NCBI GenBank assembly: GCA_009780675.1
Contig: WQZP01000004.1
Location: forward strand, 54,295 to 118,294
Direction: 5' to 3'
Length of the DNA: 64,000 nt
DNA from: Spirochaetaceae bacterium
Lineage (GTDB): Bacteria; Spirochaetota; Spirochaetia; CADAEX01
Both the position numbers and the translations under genes were made by a program. This document shows positions 36,501 through 45,419 of this stretch, piece after piece. Under the pieces are notes generated by a model. It did not search any database and had not been told where the DNA came from. It saw only the letters and a program-made list of their open reading frames with translations. Positions within the stretch are counted from its first letter, which is position 1. Each line of letters opens with the position of its first letter.

Positions 36501-39035
36501 GAGTTTCTGTTTCAAGTCATTCCCTGCCCGGGAGCGAAACATATAAAAAATATGGCGACGGCATCCTTCTATGGTGTTATCCGCTGCATAAAGTTCAAAA
36601 ACTTCAAGAAGAGCTTTTACAAAAGATTCCGGAAGCCCTTTTTCCCTGTCAACACTCCGTTTAAAGTAGTGGGATAAAAGTTCCTGGGAAGGGGAAAGTT
36701 GCGGAGAAGATATAAAATACTTAACTCTGCCTGAAGCAAAAAGCCTTTCAAGAGCAGCAAAAAATTCAATGCTTTCCCGAATGAGTGATAGAAAAGCAGG
36801 GTAAAACTCCTGATTTTCTTCAACAAAAGCAATCAGCATATCCAAAAGCCCTGCAGCATCCGGAGATCTGTCAAAACCTGCGAAGATCGCGCGGAACTCA
36901 CGCCTTAGGATATCCCACTCCCCTTCTTTTGCAGAAGGGTAAAAAGCAGCAAAAGAGATTTCAGAAGCAGCTTCCGATGCGTTGCCCGAAGCCTGAGCCT
37001 CTACTGCTTTTTCTTTAGCATCAATAACATCTATAATGATGAGCGGCTGCCCTGCTCCAACTTGTTCACCTACTGTGACCCGGATTTCGCGAACAACACC
37101 TGCCAATGGAGAAGAAACAGTCATTACCATTTTCATAGCTTCCAGAGTAAGGAGTACATCCCCTTTCTCCACACTTGTTCCGGGAGAAACAGGAACAGAA
37201 AGCACTAACGCAGGCGATGGCGCTTTTACAACGCCGCCAGAGTCAGTCTCAAAGCTGTATGGAACTCCGTCAATCTCAACATAAGGGGAACCGCCCCTTT
37301 CACCTGTCTGAACATGACGCCTTTTTCCGGCAATAAAAAGAAATCCATCATCACGTTTTTGCGCATAACGCAAAGGGAAGCTGTCTGCGCCTTCCGGCTT
37401 TACAAAATACCAATCTTCCCCAAGATAACGCACCAAAAAAGTATATGGCTTACCCAAAGCGCTTATCTGCACTTCGTGGCCTGTGCCTGGCGCAAGGTCG
37501 CGGGGCAACCCAAAGGTAAAAATCTGCTGGCTAAAATTGGCAAAATCTTCGGAAAAGCGCTGGCGATACTGCTCAACCGCAGCAACAACAAGAGCTTCTG
37601 ACCATGAAGAACGCTCCAGAACACTTTTTTGTGAAGCAAGAAGCTCTTCCACAAACCTGGTATGCACACCTCCAGCCTGTATATTGGGATTTTCAAGGAG
37701 GCTAAGGACAAAAGCCCGGTTAGTGGTTCCCCCTTCTATCTTTATGCGCATTTCTCCCAATGCTCTTTTTAACCGCGCAAGAGTTACTTTTCTGTCTGAG
37801 CCAAACGCGATGATTTTCGCAACCATTGAATCAAAATCCGGCGGGATCACGCTTCCCTCTTCAATGCCTGAATCAACGCGAATACCTGGTCCTGCAGGGA
37901 ACCTCAAGCGCAAAACCTTTCCGGGCGCTGGACGGAAGCCCTGATCAGGGTCTTCTGCATTAAGGCGCACTTCTATTACTGCGCCACGAGGCGTGGGGTT
38001 TAAGTCTTCGAGGTTTTCTCCCCGCGCAACCCGGATCTGACCATGCACAAGGTCTATGCCATAAAGCTGTTCGGTAATTGTATGCTCTACCTGAAGCCGG
38101 GTATTTACTTCCATAAAATAAAATTCTTTGCGAATGAGGTCATAGAGAAATTCCACTGTACCAGCGCTTTCGTAACCTGCTGCTTTGATGAGCCTGCGGG
38201 CTGCTGCTTCCATATCTGCAATAATGGCTGGGTCAAATCCCGGTGGTGGGGTTTCTTCAACTATTTTCTGGTTTTTTCTCTGCACAGAACAGTCGCGCAG
38301 TCCAAAAGTTTTTACATTTTCATGTTTATCAGCAAGGGCTTGTACTTCCATGTGACGCCCTTTTTCCACAAGTCTTTCTATAAAAACAACCGTGTTCCCG
38401 GTTACGCGCAAAGTTTCTTCTACTGCGGATTTCCACGCTTCTTCAAGGCAATCAGGAGTCATAACAAAGCGTATGCCTCTGCCTCCGCCTGCGTTTGCAG
38501 CTTTGACAATCACAGGATAGCCGATTTTTTCTGATATTCGTCCTGCTTCTTCGAGGCTCTTTACAGGCCCCTTGCTCCAGGGGCAAATGGGAACACCGCT
38601 TTTTTCAGCAAGCTCCTTTGCCTGAATTTTGTCTCCTAAAAGACCCATGGCAGTGGAAGAAGGGCCAAGAAAAACAAGCCCTGCTTTTTCTGTCATTGTC
38701 ACGAATTCAGCATCTTCCGAGATAAAACCCCAACCAGGCCACAGAGAATCGCAGCCCGAATTAATAAGCGCCTCCAGCATAAGGCGGCGGTTTAGGTAGG
38801 GGCTACCTACATTTTTTGCGAATTCAGGAAAAGAGGAAAGAGCATATGCTTCGCCAGCCTCTTCTGTGAAGAGGGAGCCACTTTCCTTATCCAAATGAAA
38901 GGCGATGGTTGTCATTTTTGTACCATAAAGCTGGTTATAATCGCGCACAGCGCGTATAAAACGGAGAGCAGCCTCGCCACGATTTACAATGCCAATTCGG
39001 GCATTATCTTTAAGAATATGAAAGCTTTTCAACAT
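33504..39035 (-). CDS. Single-chain acetyl-CoA (acyl-CoA) carboxylase, eukaryote-like domain order
   Basis: This 1843-residue protein has biotin carboxylase at residues 8-470 (ATP-grasp; 'KAANAGGGRGIRF', 'EVNTRLQVEHTITE'). The biotin-carrier domain has Lys635 in 'LTLEAMKMVMTVSSPLAGVV'. A long central region (about 680-1240) has no recognised catalytic motif. The carboxyltransferase occupies about 1250-1843 ('GINVGAQSYWNAEATMLMHT', 'FSGALPVVILANLSGFDGSP'). The order BC-BCCP-central-CT is that of eukaryotic ACC rather than the bacterial AccABCD set. It should make malonyl-CoA for fatty acid synthesis, or carboxylate a related acyl-CoA. No strong ribosome site precedes ATG 39035. Monocistronic. 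Confidence 0.9.
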   Translation of the reverse strand: MLKSFHILKDNARIGIVNRGEAALRFIRAVRDYNQLYGTKMTTIAFHLDKESGSLFTEEAGEAYALSSFPEFAKNVGSPYLNRRLMLEALINSGCDSLWPGWGFISEDAEFVTMTEKAGLVFLGPSSTAMGLLGDKIQAKELAEKSGVPICPWSKGPVKSLEEAGRISEKIGYPVIVKAANAGGGRGIRFVMTPDCLEEAWKSAVEETLRVTGNTVVFIERLVEKGRHMEVQALADKHENVKTFGLRDCSVQRKNQKIVEETPPPGFDPAIIADMEAAARRLIKAAGYESAGTVEFLYDLIRKEFYFMEVNTRLQVEHTITEQLYGIDLVHGQIRVARGENLEDLNPTPRGAVIEVRLNAEDPDQGFRPAPGKVLRLRFPAGPGIRVDSGIEEGSVIPPDFDSMVAKIIAFGSDRKVTLARLKRALGEMRIKIEGGTTNRAFVLSLLENPNIQAGGVHTRFVEELLASQKSVLERSSWSEALVVAAVEQYRQRFSEDFANFSQQIFTFGLPRDLAPGTGHEVQISALGKPYTFLVRYLGEDWYFVKPEGADSFPLRYAQKRDDGFLFIAGKRRHVQTGERGGSPYVEIDGVPYSFETDSGGVVKAPSPALVLSVPVSPGTSVEKGDVLLTLEAMKMVMTVSSPLAGVVREIRVTVGEQVGAGQPLIIIDVIDAKEKAVEAQASGNASEAASEISFAAFYPSAKEGEWDILRREFRAIFAGFDRSPDAAGLLDMLIAFVEENQEFYPAFLSLIRESIEFFAALERLFASGRVKYFISSPQLSPSQELLSHYFKRSVDREKGLPESFVKALLEVFELYAADNTIEGCRRHIFYMFRSRAGNDLKQKLLVSVLSKTSCLSTDEASARLLNELILLSQGNFPALASVAINTRYMLFDRERLQNIEEQKRAQVKRAIDLIQKARLAKRSEDIFWNRLLDLGDALIPEYVSFCLNKKEKETSDIAMEALSRRMNRDRVCKDVKLMENNSGCLSVLSFTEHGAPGSSGKALLVVTEEAALKENLSRIANVFGSAPQVAKEKREIIVFVKSADKNAAAEKIAKDLEKFPLCAEHLSVGFISTGEIEWNTFIPQNTSWKTDERHSTMSPLSYRELGIRRLEFFRTEFLQSGAGFWLVHCASEENKRDERLVAFVEVSSIRVEMTPEGAIDRMAAFEKTFMDAVHAFRAEQMRRRNCLHWNRIVIHIQPVMIASLRQIQDYASILAARTTDLGLEELSIYCRLLSEETGQIEEKELLFENFVGTSFTFSSREPVYTSIQPMDSYIARVVRSRQRNTFYPYEFIRMVTSGTLPGEFEEFDLSGDGGKQGKAYCSVAGRPYGQNTGNIVFGLITNRLPDERNIQRVIIISDSTGDFGSLTETECCRINAALDLAEDLDIPAEFLPVSSGARIDMDSGTENLDWTARTLRRIIKYTQAGKELNVIVAGINVGAQSYWNAEATMLMHTRGLLIMTEDAAMLLTGKKALDFSGSVSAEDNVGIGGVTRIMEPNGQAQIRVKNIKEAWAVLMEHYSLTYKEPGKPFPARIITADPVTRDIGNHPYHDTLGQGFASISDIFSPVLNPERKKAFDIRQVMAALVDQDAPHLERWGGMRDAETAVVWEARIAGYAVGLIGIESRVLPRHGEIPYDGPETWSGGTLFPLSSKKVARGINAFSGALPVVILANLSGFDGSPESLRKLQLEYGAEIGRAVVNFRGPIIFVVIARYHGGAYVVFSRHLNPGLHSVALEGAYASVIGGAPAAAVVFSSLVLKETYQDPEVMKAEEMLKSDHPFSQKDFNEVFRRVHNEKQATLAQKFDKIHSVERAKKVGSIDAIVTVKDLRAYVAGRVEQEVQKGR

Positions 39036-39126
39036 AAATCATAGTCTATAGTAAAAGTTTGTTAAAAGGTCAAGAGTTTTTAGGTAAAATTTGCAAATCC
39101 GCCCAAGGGAATTATAAACAACTGAT

Positions 39127-39282
39127 ATGGATGTCGCCATTAAGGTTACGCAGGGCTGTAACACGGATGTTACGTCCTGCGGCGCGACATGGATGTCGCC
39201 ATTAAGGTTACGCAGGGCTGTAACACGGATGTTACGTCCTGCGGCGCGACATGGATGTCGCCATTAGGGTTACGCAGGGCTG
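39127..39282. repeat. 62-bp tandem repeat, two full copies and one partial, each a nested hairpin
   Basis: Copies start at 39127, 39189 and 39251; the first two are identical, and the third has one mismatch and breaks off after about 32 bases. Each unit contains the nested stem CGCAGG...GTAACA-CGGA-TGTTAC...CCTGCG. The junction between units forms GCGACAT-GG-ATGTCGC. The units are much more G+C-rich than the flanks. No unique spacers exist, so this is not a CRISPR array. Related CATGGA(T/C)G-centred palindromes recur at 62.87-62.92 kb. Confidence 0.9.
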
Positions 39283-39311
39283 CAGCATGCCCGTTGATCT
39301 GATGAAAGCCA

Positions 39312-39411
39312 TTACAAATCCCTGTAGAAATTTTCATGTGAGCCAAGGGCAACAAAAGTAAGCATTGTTTTTTCAATATTATAACCAAGCAGTGTTAGTT
39401 GTCCGAGAACC
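39312..39411 (-). pseudogene. C-terminal remnant of a RelE/ParE-like toxin
   Basis: The minus-strand frame from ATG 39411 to TAA 39312 reads 'QLTLLGYNIEKTMLTFVALG' then 'SHENFYRDL'. This is the standard end of RelE-superfamily mRNA interferases, which finish in '(T/S)HE(N/D)FYRDL'. The N-terminal two thirds of such a toxin and any antitoxin are missing. The remnant sits between the tandem repeats and the end of the DHH gene, 3 bases from the latter's stop. Confidence 0.6.
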
Positions 39412-39414
39412 ATA

Positions 39415-40722
39415 CTATTTCTTCCTGAATTCAAAAGATGAAACTTCTCCGCGCTCCATTTCGCCCTTTGCCTCCAGGACATTTTTTATAAACTCATATT
39501 CTCTTATTTTGATTTCAAGAATTTTCCGAGCCTCCTGCATAAGCTCTTTTTCCTTGCCTGCTTCAATTGTAGTTGCAGCAGCGATAGTATGACAGGCATC
39601 AGCAAACCCACCCAAGTTATTTGTAGCCTCTGGAAGGAATTCATTCATACCTGGCATTTTTTTATTTATTATTTTTGAAGAAAGCTTGCGGGAACTTCTC
39701 ATTGAAACTTTTGTCTGCCCCATTTTTACATTTCCAAATCCAGGAACATTGTCAGGAACAAGCATAAACCCCGCCAGATATTTGTCTGGGTCAATAAAAT
39801 CCATATTAACAATTTCTCCAAGAAACAGACCTATCATTTTTACCCCCATAGGAGAAAAACGGTTTTCTACATCAAACCACTGGATATTTCCTGTATCATT
39901 TAGGCTGCTTTTTTTTAGCCTTTCAAGCTCTGCATTAAAAAGAGAATCTTTTATTTTTTTAAGTTCTTCCAGCTTGAAGAACTTCTCATCTGTAAGCCCT
40001 TCAAGAAAAATAGATATTCCAAGCTCTGGCCCTTCATCATAAAACCCTACGCCGCCGGCAATATCTATCATTGGATAAAAATCAACAACATTTACCTCTT
40101 TTTCGCCAAGTGTTATAAAAAACTGTTCTGTGCCATTTTTATCTCCGCGTCTCATTAGACCTGCTTTAACTGCATCTTCAAAGCAGAGCCTATTATAAGA
40201 ATGTAATTGATTATCAATATGGTAAAAATCAGCTATTCCGCCAAAAGCAGCAATATGGATAAGATCTTTATTTGCATTATCAAGCTCTTTTGCAAAAGAA
40301 TAACACACGCAAGAAGCTGAAATATCTCTATCCCCTCTAATCCCAAAAAAATCCGGATTAAGGTTTATTACTGAATCATCACCTGATTCTTCTGCTTTAT
40401 GATGATCAAGGATAAGAACAAGATTTTTCTTTTTGTTAAGCGCAGCTATCATTGGAGCAATTTTTCCTGCGAAATCGGTAAATACAATTATTTTGCCAGA
40501 ATTTTGAGCAAATAATTTTTCCAGAACAGCAGGATATGGTTTCTCAAGTGAAAATCTTTTTACATTGTACCCTGCTCTTTGAAATATTTTAAGAAGTATT
40601 GCGCCGGAAGAAATCCCATCAGAATCATTATGATGAAGAAGGATCAATTCTTTGGAATCATATTCCTTCATTATTCTTATCCCTTCTCTTACGCTTTCAA
40701 GATATTGCTTAAATCTTTCCAT
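39415..40722 (-). CDS. DHH/DHHA1-family phosphoesterase (RecJ-like fold)
   Basis: This protein of about 435 residues has DHH-family metal motifs: 'LLHHNDSDGISSGAILLK', 'IVFTDFAG' and the diagnostic 'LILDHHKAEE'. The C-terminal part contains a Gly/Asn/Arg-rich 'SMRSSRKL' region, as in DHHA1 domains. Members cleave phosphodiesters in ssDNA, nanoRNA or cyclic dinucleotides; this one lacks GAF/PAS or CBS parts, so its substrate is open. ATG 40722 is preferred; the frame reaches a TTG at 40764 without ribosome site. It is divergent from the HD-GYP gene, across 270 bases. Confidence 0.85.
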   Translation of the reverse strand: MERFKQYLESVREGIRIMKEYDSKELILLHHNDSDGISSGAILLKIFQRAGYNVKRFSLEKPYPAVLEKLFAQNSGKIIVFTDFAGKIAPMIAALNKKKNLVLILDHHKAEESGDDSVINLNPDFFGIRGDRDISASCVCYSFAKELDNANKDLIHIAAFGGIADFYHIDNQLHSYNRLCFEDAVKAGLMRRGDKNGTEQFFITLGEKEVNVVDFYPMIDIAGGVGFYDEGPELGISIFLEGLTDEKFFKLEELKKIKDSLFNAELERLKKSSLNDTGNIQWFDVENRFSPMGVKMIGLFLGEIVNMDFIDPDKYLAGFMLVPDNVPGFGNVKMGQTKVSMRSSRKLSSKIINKKMPGMNEFLPEATNNLGGFADACHTIAAATTIEAGKEKELMQEARKILEIKIREYEFIKNVLEAKGEMERGEVSSFEFRKK

Positions 40723-40992
40723 AATCAGCGCAGCATCTCCCAGACTATTTTTTTTATGCTTCAAAAATATAATATCAATTTGAATCTATAATAAATATAC
40801 TGTTTTTCTGAATAAAATTGTGTTGATTTTATAAAAACCATTTTGTCATTTTGGTCTTCTGTAATATATTTGATATACTGTATGTAATTAAATCTGGATT
40901 ATTTATTATTAAAAGGCTTTAAAATATCCCTATAATAGAGGTATAATAGTTGTTGGAGAATATCTGCTTCTGGAGGACAAAAACATCATACT

Positions 40993-42051
40993 ATGCGGAA
41001 AAAAATACTAGTTGTTGATGATATAGAAATCAACCGACTGCCTCTCATCCACCTATTTAGTGAAGAGTTTGATGTACTGGAAGCTGAAAATGGTCGTGCT
41101 GCTATGGATATTCTGGAAAAACACAGAGAAGAAATATCAATAGTATTACTCGACCTTGTAATGCCTGTCATGGGTGGGTTTGAAGTTTTGCATGAAATGA
41201 AAAATTCAGGAATTATCAGAACTATACCTGTAATTCTTATAACAAGCGAAGAAGGGGATGAAAAAACCCTTTTGGGATATAAACTTGGGGTTTCTGATTT
41301 TATAAAAAAGCCTTTTAATGCTGATATTGTATACCGCAGAGTTAACAATGTTGTTGGTCTTTATTCGCATAAAAGAAATCTTGAGGAAAAACTTAGGGAA
41401 CAGAGAGAGAAACTTGAAAATCAGGCAAGAAGGCTCAAACAGGCGAATCAGTCTGTTATAGATATTCTTAGTACTACAGTTGAGTTCAGGGATTTTGAAT
41501 CAGGGGAGCATATAAAAAGGATCAGGTTGATAACCCATATTTTGCTTGAAGAAGCAAGCTCTTATTACCCTCTTTCAGCAGAAGAAATTGAAATAATTGG
41601 AAATGCATCAGCAGTACATGATATAGGGAAAATAGCGATACCCGACTCTATTCTCTTAAAACCAAGCCCTCTAACGCCAGAGGAATTTGCAATTATGAAA
41701 ACCCATACCATAAAGGGGTGTGAAATTCTTTCCCGCTTGACCCAAATACAGGGAGATGATTTTTATACTTATTGTTATGATATCTGCCGTTACCACCATG
41801 AGCGATGGGATGGAAAAGGCTATCCTGATGGGCTTAAGGGAGATGATATTCCTATATGGGCGCAAGCTACTTCGCTGGCAGATGTAATTGATGCATTAAT
41901 ATCAAAAAGAGTTTATAAGGCTGCCTTTTCTCATGACGACGCAATAAAAATGATACTGGATGGAAAGTGCGGGGTTTTTAACCCAAAACTTCTTGAGTGT
42001 TTTGTACGCGTCAAAGATACTCTTTTTGAAAAAATCAACTCTTCTCATTAA
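40993..42051 (+). CDS. Response regulator with HD-GYP domain (putative cyclic-di-GMP phosphodiesterase)
   Basis: This 352-residue protein has an N-terminal receiver domain (phospho-acceptor Asp54 in 'IVLLDLVMP', 'VVDD' acidic pocket, 'FIKKPF' Lys), a coiled-coil linker (about 125-150), and an HD-GYP domain with 'AVHDIGKIAIPD', 'MKTHTIKGCEIL' and 'RYHHERWDGKGYPDGLKG'. All metal and GYP residues are intact, so cyclic-di-GMP hydrolysis is expected. GGAGG lies rather far (about 16 bases) before the ATG. It is convergent with an Hpt protein (17 bases between stops), a plausible phosphorelay partner. Confidence 0.93.
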   Translation: MRKKILVVDDIEINRLPLIHLFSEEFDVLEAENGRAAMDILEKHREEISIVLLDLVMPVMGGFEVLHEMKNSGIIRTIPVILITSEEGDEKTLLGYKLGVSDFIKKPFNADIVYRRVNNVVGLYSHKRNLEEKLREQREKLENQARRLKQANQSVIDILSTTVEFRDFESGEHIKRIRLITHILLEEASSYYPLSAEEIEIIGNASAVHDIGKIAIPDSILLKPSPLTPEEFAIMKTHTIKGCEILSRLTQIQGDDFYTYCYDICRYHHERWDGKGYPDGLKGDDIPIWAQATSLADVIDALISKRVYKAAFSHDDAIKMILDGKCGVFNPKLLECFVRVKDTLFEKINSSH

Positions 42052-42068
42052 GAGAAAAAATATATTTT

Positions 42069-42428
42069 TTAGGGGGTAAGCTGCTCAATAACTTTCTCTG
42101 TGTAATCACGGGTTTTTACCAGGATCTCCCTGTAGTTTTTTAAAATTTGCTCATCTGGAACTTCTCCAGCACGCATCTGTATCATTAATTTTGAACTTTC
42201 ATCAGCGAGAATAGTCATTCCCAAATTTCCAGCCATTCCTTTTATACCATGAGCAACTTCTGAAGCTTTTAAATAATCGCTTTGGGAAAGAGCATTTTCA
42301 AAATCAGCAAATAAATTGTTTTGTAAAAACAATCCAAACATTCTTTTAATTATAGCTTTGTTGCCTTGCACTCTGGCGAGCGCTGCATCAAGATCAATAT
42401 ATTTTTTTAGGGTTTCATTATCTTCCAC
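42069..42428 (-). CDS. Hpt (histidine phosphotransfer) domain protein
   Basis: This 119-residue single-domain four-helix Hpt protein has the phospho-His60 in 'EVAHGIKGMAGNLG'. It would relay phosphate between a hybrid sensor kinase and a receiver; the neighbouring HD-GYP response regulator is an obvious candidate acceptor. The start is GTG 42428 with AAGGAG 9 bases upstream. No kinase gene is in the window. Confidence 0.9.
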   Translation of the reverse strand: MEDNETLKKYIDLDAALARVQGNKAIIKRMFGLFLQNNLFADFENALSQSDYLKASEVAHGIKGMAGNLGMTILADESSKLMIQMRAGEVPDEQILKNYREILVKTRDYTEKVIEQLTP

Positions 42429-42565
42429 AACAAAACTCTCCTTATCTCTTTTGATAATATAAATTTAAATAGTTATTTTAATATAACACACTTATCTTTG
42501 TTTGTAGAATTAATTTTTTAATTATCCATAAAAAATTAAGATGCTGACAAAAGATTAACTCAATT

Positions 42566-44638
42566 TTAGAATGCTCTGCCATACTGCTTCCATATTTTAA
42601 AAGCAATGCTCATTGGCTTTATCATTGGAATAGTATAAGTAGGAAAATCTTTTTCATAAAGATATCTTCGTGTGTTAAAAACATAATTGGAAAATCCTCT
42701 TGGGGAAACAAGCATGGGCTTTGTCATGGATTTTTTTAAATCAACAAGTTTGTCTGGAAGATACTCTGAAAGATATGGCACTTGTAAATATATTGCTGTT
42801 ATTATCCCATCAACATTTGGATCTTTATCAATAATTCTTATTGCCTCAAGGAGCCTTTCGTCATCGCTGTCTCCAAGAATATCTACAGGGTTTGTCCCAA
42901 GTAATTTTTTTGTTTTTATTAAATTCTGCAGCGCATATTTTGTTTCTTCGCTAAAAACAGCAAGAGTCATGCCAAAATCTGTTACCTGATCTGCAAGCAA
43001 AATCCCGGCGCCCCCTCCAACACTTACTATTGCAACTCTATTTCCCGAAGCCACGGGATTTGTAGTAAGAAGAGATAATATATTAACCAGAATTTTTGGG
43101 TCTTCTGTCATTTTATCAATTAAATAAAAACCTGCCTGCCTGCAGCAAGCCCTAAAAGCATTTACATTTCCCGCAAGAGTTGCAGTATGCGACATTGTTG
43201 CTTCTGCGCCTCCGCCAGTACCACCTTTTATAATAAGCACTGGCTTTTTCTTTGTAACTTTTTTACCTATATCAAGAAATTGTCTGCCGTTTTTTATCCC
43301 TTCCAGATAAATACCAATTACAGAAATATCCGGGTCTTCCCCCATATTGTCTAGAATCTCCGGAATACCCACTCCACTTGCATTTCCTATTGAAACAAGT
43401 TTGCCAAGATTCATGTTATCCGCTTTCATCATTTCAATAATCTCCATGCCGATACCGCCGCTCTGAGAGATTATTCCTACACCGTTTGGTTTTTCAATAT
43501 TACTTGTTCTGTGCTCAGGGATAAAAAAACTGTTTAATCCTGAAAAATTATTTATTACTCCCAGGCAATTTGGGCCGATATATGCAACCCCATATTCATT
43601 GCTTAGTTCAAAAAGCCTGTCATCAAGGTCTTTTCTCCCTGCTTCTGCAAAGCCATCGCTAATAACAATAGCACCCTTGCCTCCAATCTTACAGAATTCC
43701 TCAAACTCTTGCACAACTGCTTCTGCTTTTATTAAAAAAACTCCAACATCCGGAGGTTCTGGAAGATCTTTTACGGTTCTATAACATTTTAGTCCCTGTA
43801 TATAATCCAGGTTAGGATTTACAGGATATATTTTTTTTATTCTTAAACAGTTTTTTAATACAATGCCACCTATCTTTCCAGGGTGGGATGCTCCTATTAT
43901 TGCGACAGATTCTGGATTAAGTATTTTGTTTAAACTGTTTTTTCTTTTTTCCGGAATTTCAGGAGCAGTTTCCATAAAAGCCGGGATCCCTTTTATTACT
44001 CTTACATCAACAAGTGAAAACCCTTCTTTATATAGAACTATTGGATTTAAATCTATTTCAAGAATATCTTTATTTTCTGCCATCAAGCGGGATATATTTA
44101 TTGCTATTGATATAACTACTTTTTCATCAAGAGGTTCTCCCCTGTAGCCATCAATTATTTTTCCTGCTTTTGTAAGGGAAAGCATCTCTTTTACATCTTC
44201 TTCTGTAAGAAGCCCTATGCCCGGAGCGCTGTCTTTTAATAACTCAACATATTTTCCGCCGCTCCCTACAATTATTAGGGGGCCGAAAATAGGGTCCTGA
44301 TGCGCGCCCACAAGAATTTCAAACCCAGGCTCTGCCATTTTTTGCAGTAAAAATTCTTTTTGTTTTTCATAGCCTGCTTTTTTTATATTTTCTTCTATTC
44401 TTTTAACTGCTTCTTCAAGTTCTTCCTTGTTTCTTATACGAAGAATTACTGCTCCAATATCTGATTTGTGGACTATTTGTTCTGAATTTGTTTTTAGCAC
44501 TACAGGATAGCCAAGCCTTTCTGCTGCACTTGAAAGAGCATCTATATTGTTGCTGCAAATTTCTCCTGAAACTTTTATGTCATATTTTTCAAGAAGTTTT
44601 TTTGCATCAGAAAAACATATTTGTTTTCTATCTGTCAT
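42566..44638 (-). CDS. ADP-forming acyl-CoA synthetase, single chain, ATP-grasp first
   Basis: This 690-residue protein joins an N-terminal ATP-grasp domain (beta-type, residues about 1-225, 'NSEQIVHKSDIGAVILRI') to a C-terminal alpha-type region. The latter has a CoA-binding Rossmann domain ('VAIIGASHPGKIGGIVLKN'), ligase domains and the phospho-His in 'EATMSHTATLAGN'. The order is permuted relative to the common alpha-beta ACD fusions. The enzyme interconverts acyl-CoA + ADP + Pi with acid + ATP, commonly acetate-forming energy conservation in fermenters. Acetate is likely but not proven as the substrate. Monocistronic. Confidence 0.88.
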   Translation of the reverse strand: MTDRKQICFSDAKKLLEKYDIKVSGEICSNNIDALSSAAERLGYPVVLKTNSEQIVHKSDIGAVILRIRNKEELEEAVKRIEENIKKAGYEKQKEFLLQKMAEPGFEILVGAHQDPIFGPLIIVGSGGKYVELLKDSAPGIGLLTEEDVKEMLSLTKAGKIIDGYRGEPLDEKVVISIAINISRLMAENKDILEIDLNPIVLYKEGFSLVDVRVIKGIPAFMETAPEIPEKRKNSLNKILNPESVAIIGASHPGKIGGIVLKNCLRIKKIYPVNPNLDYIQGLKCYRTVKDLPEPPDVGVFLIKAEAVVQEFEEFCKIGGKGAIVISDGFAEAGRKDLDDRLFELSNEYGVAYIGPNCLGVINNFSGLNSFFIPEHRTSNIEKPNGVGIISQSGGIGMEIIEMMKADNMNLGKLVSIGNASGVGIPEILDNMGEDPDISVIGIYLEGIKNGRQFLDIGKKVTKKKPVLIIKGGTGGGAEATMSHTATLAGNVNAFRACCRQAGFYLIDKMTEDPKILVNILSLLTTNPVASGNRVAIVSVGGGAGILLADQVTDFGMTLAVFSEETKYALQNLIKTKKLLGTNPVDILGDSDDERLLEAIRIIDKDPNVDGIITAIYLQVPYLSEYLPDKLVDLKKSMTKPMLVSPRGFSNYVFNTRRYLYEKDFPTYTIPMIKPMSIAFKIWKQYGRAF

Positions 44639-44760
44639 GGAACGCTCCTGTATATAGTTATAAAATTGGGTTGCTATCCATTATACAACTATACTTCCGG
44701 TAAACACAATAAATTTCGTGGTCTGCAAAACATCAGGATATGCGTCTCCAGGTAATGTCT

Positions 44761-45210
44761 TTACTTTTTTTCCGCTTCGCCAGCTTTTAAACTTCGTATG
44801 TGGTCGCCTATCTTTTTGTCTTCATTTTTTATATGCTTTACCAGCCATCGTGCCAGAATTTTATTTAAATCGCGGCTTAATTCAGCAGAAGAACCACTAT
44901 CTTTGAACCTCTGCACAAGTTCGCCTACTGTTTCCTTAAAATCATCATGCATTTTCTTGTGACTTTCGTAACCTGGATAACCACACTCAAGCTGCAGAAC
45001 CTCTTCATCAGAAAAATGGCGGACAGCATAATCTACTAAAAACATAAGTGTGTCATGTAACTTTGCGATATTGCGCCCCTCTTCGCAGGCAACAATAAGA
45101 TCACTCACTTGCTTAAATAATTGCTGATGTTGCTTATCTACCAGCTCATTTCCCAGCAATAGGCTGTCATCCCATGCAAGACCATATCTTAACTCATTTT
45201 CATTGTTCAT
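44761..45210 (-). CDS. Bacteriohemerythrin
   Basis: This 149-residue four-helix protein carries the full diiron ligand set: His28 ('KQHQQL'), His65 and Glu69 ('RHFSDEE'), His84 and His88 ('SHKKMH'), His126 and Asp131 ('KHIKNED'). It reversibly binds O2, so in an anaerobe it probably buffers or senses oxygen. No extra domain is fused. The flanking 45211-45419 gap holds A+T-rich DNA with no recognised site. Confidence 0.93.
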   Translation of the reverse strand: MNNENELRYGLAWDDSLLLGNELVDKQHQQLFKQVSDLIVACEEGRNIAKLHDTLMFLVDYAVRHFSDEEVLQLECGYPGYESHKKMHDDFKETVGELVQRFKDSGSSAELSRDLNKILARWLVKHIKNEDKKIGDHIRSLKAGEAEKK

Positions 45211-45419
45211 TTTGCTAATTTTTCCTCCCCAAATATGCTAAATATTTTCTCATCTTATAGAAAAAAGTCAAGCAGTTAATTTAAGTCATCGTCGACTATA
45301 TACAGATATCGCAATTTATAACTCCACTTATTGCAAAAAATAAAGTAAGTTATAAAAGTACTTATAGATAAATAATTGACCTTTTTACAAAATACAGCGA
45401 ATATGTTCTATAAAAAAAT

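Larger units (their letters stand above)
39036..39414. other. Intergenic stretch with tandem repeats and a toxin remnant
   Basis: Bases 39036-39126 hold only A+T-rich DNA. Then come two and a half 62-base tandem repeats (39127-39282) and an in-frame remnant of a RelE-like toxin C-terminus (39312-39411), both listed separately. No promoter was assigned. Confidence 0.6.

Noticed and set aside
33894..38534. Many plus-strand ORFs of 60-190 codons opposite the carboxylase gene
   Set aside because: All are antisense shadows of a single long, motif-complete gene.
39127..39282. CRISPR-like tandem repeat
   Set aside because: The 62-bp unit repeats whole, with no unique spacers, and only two and a half copies exist. 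No cas gene lies nearby; the CARF-like gene is 18 kb away.
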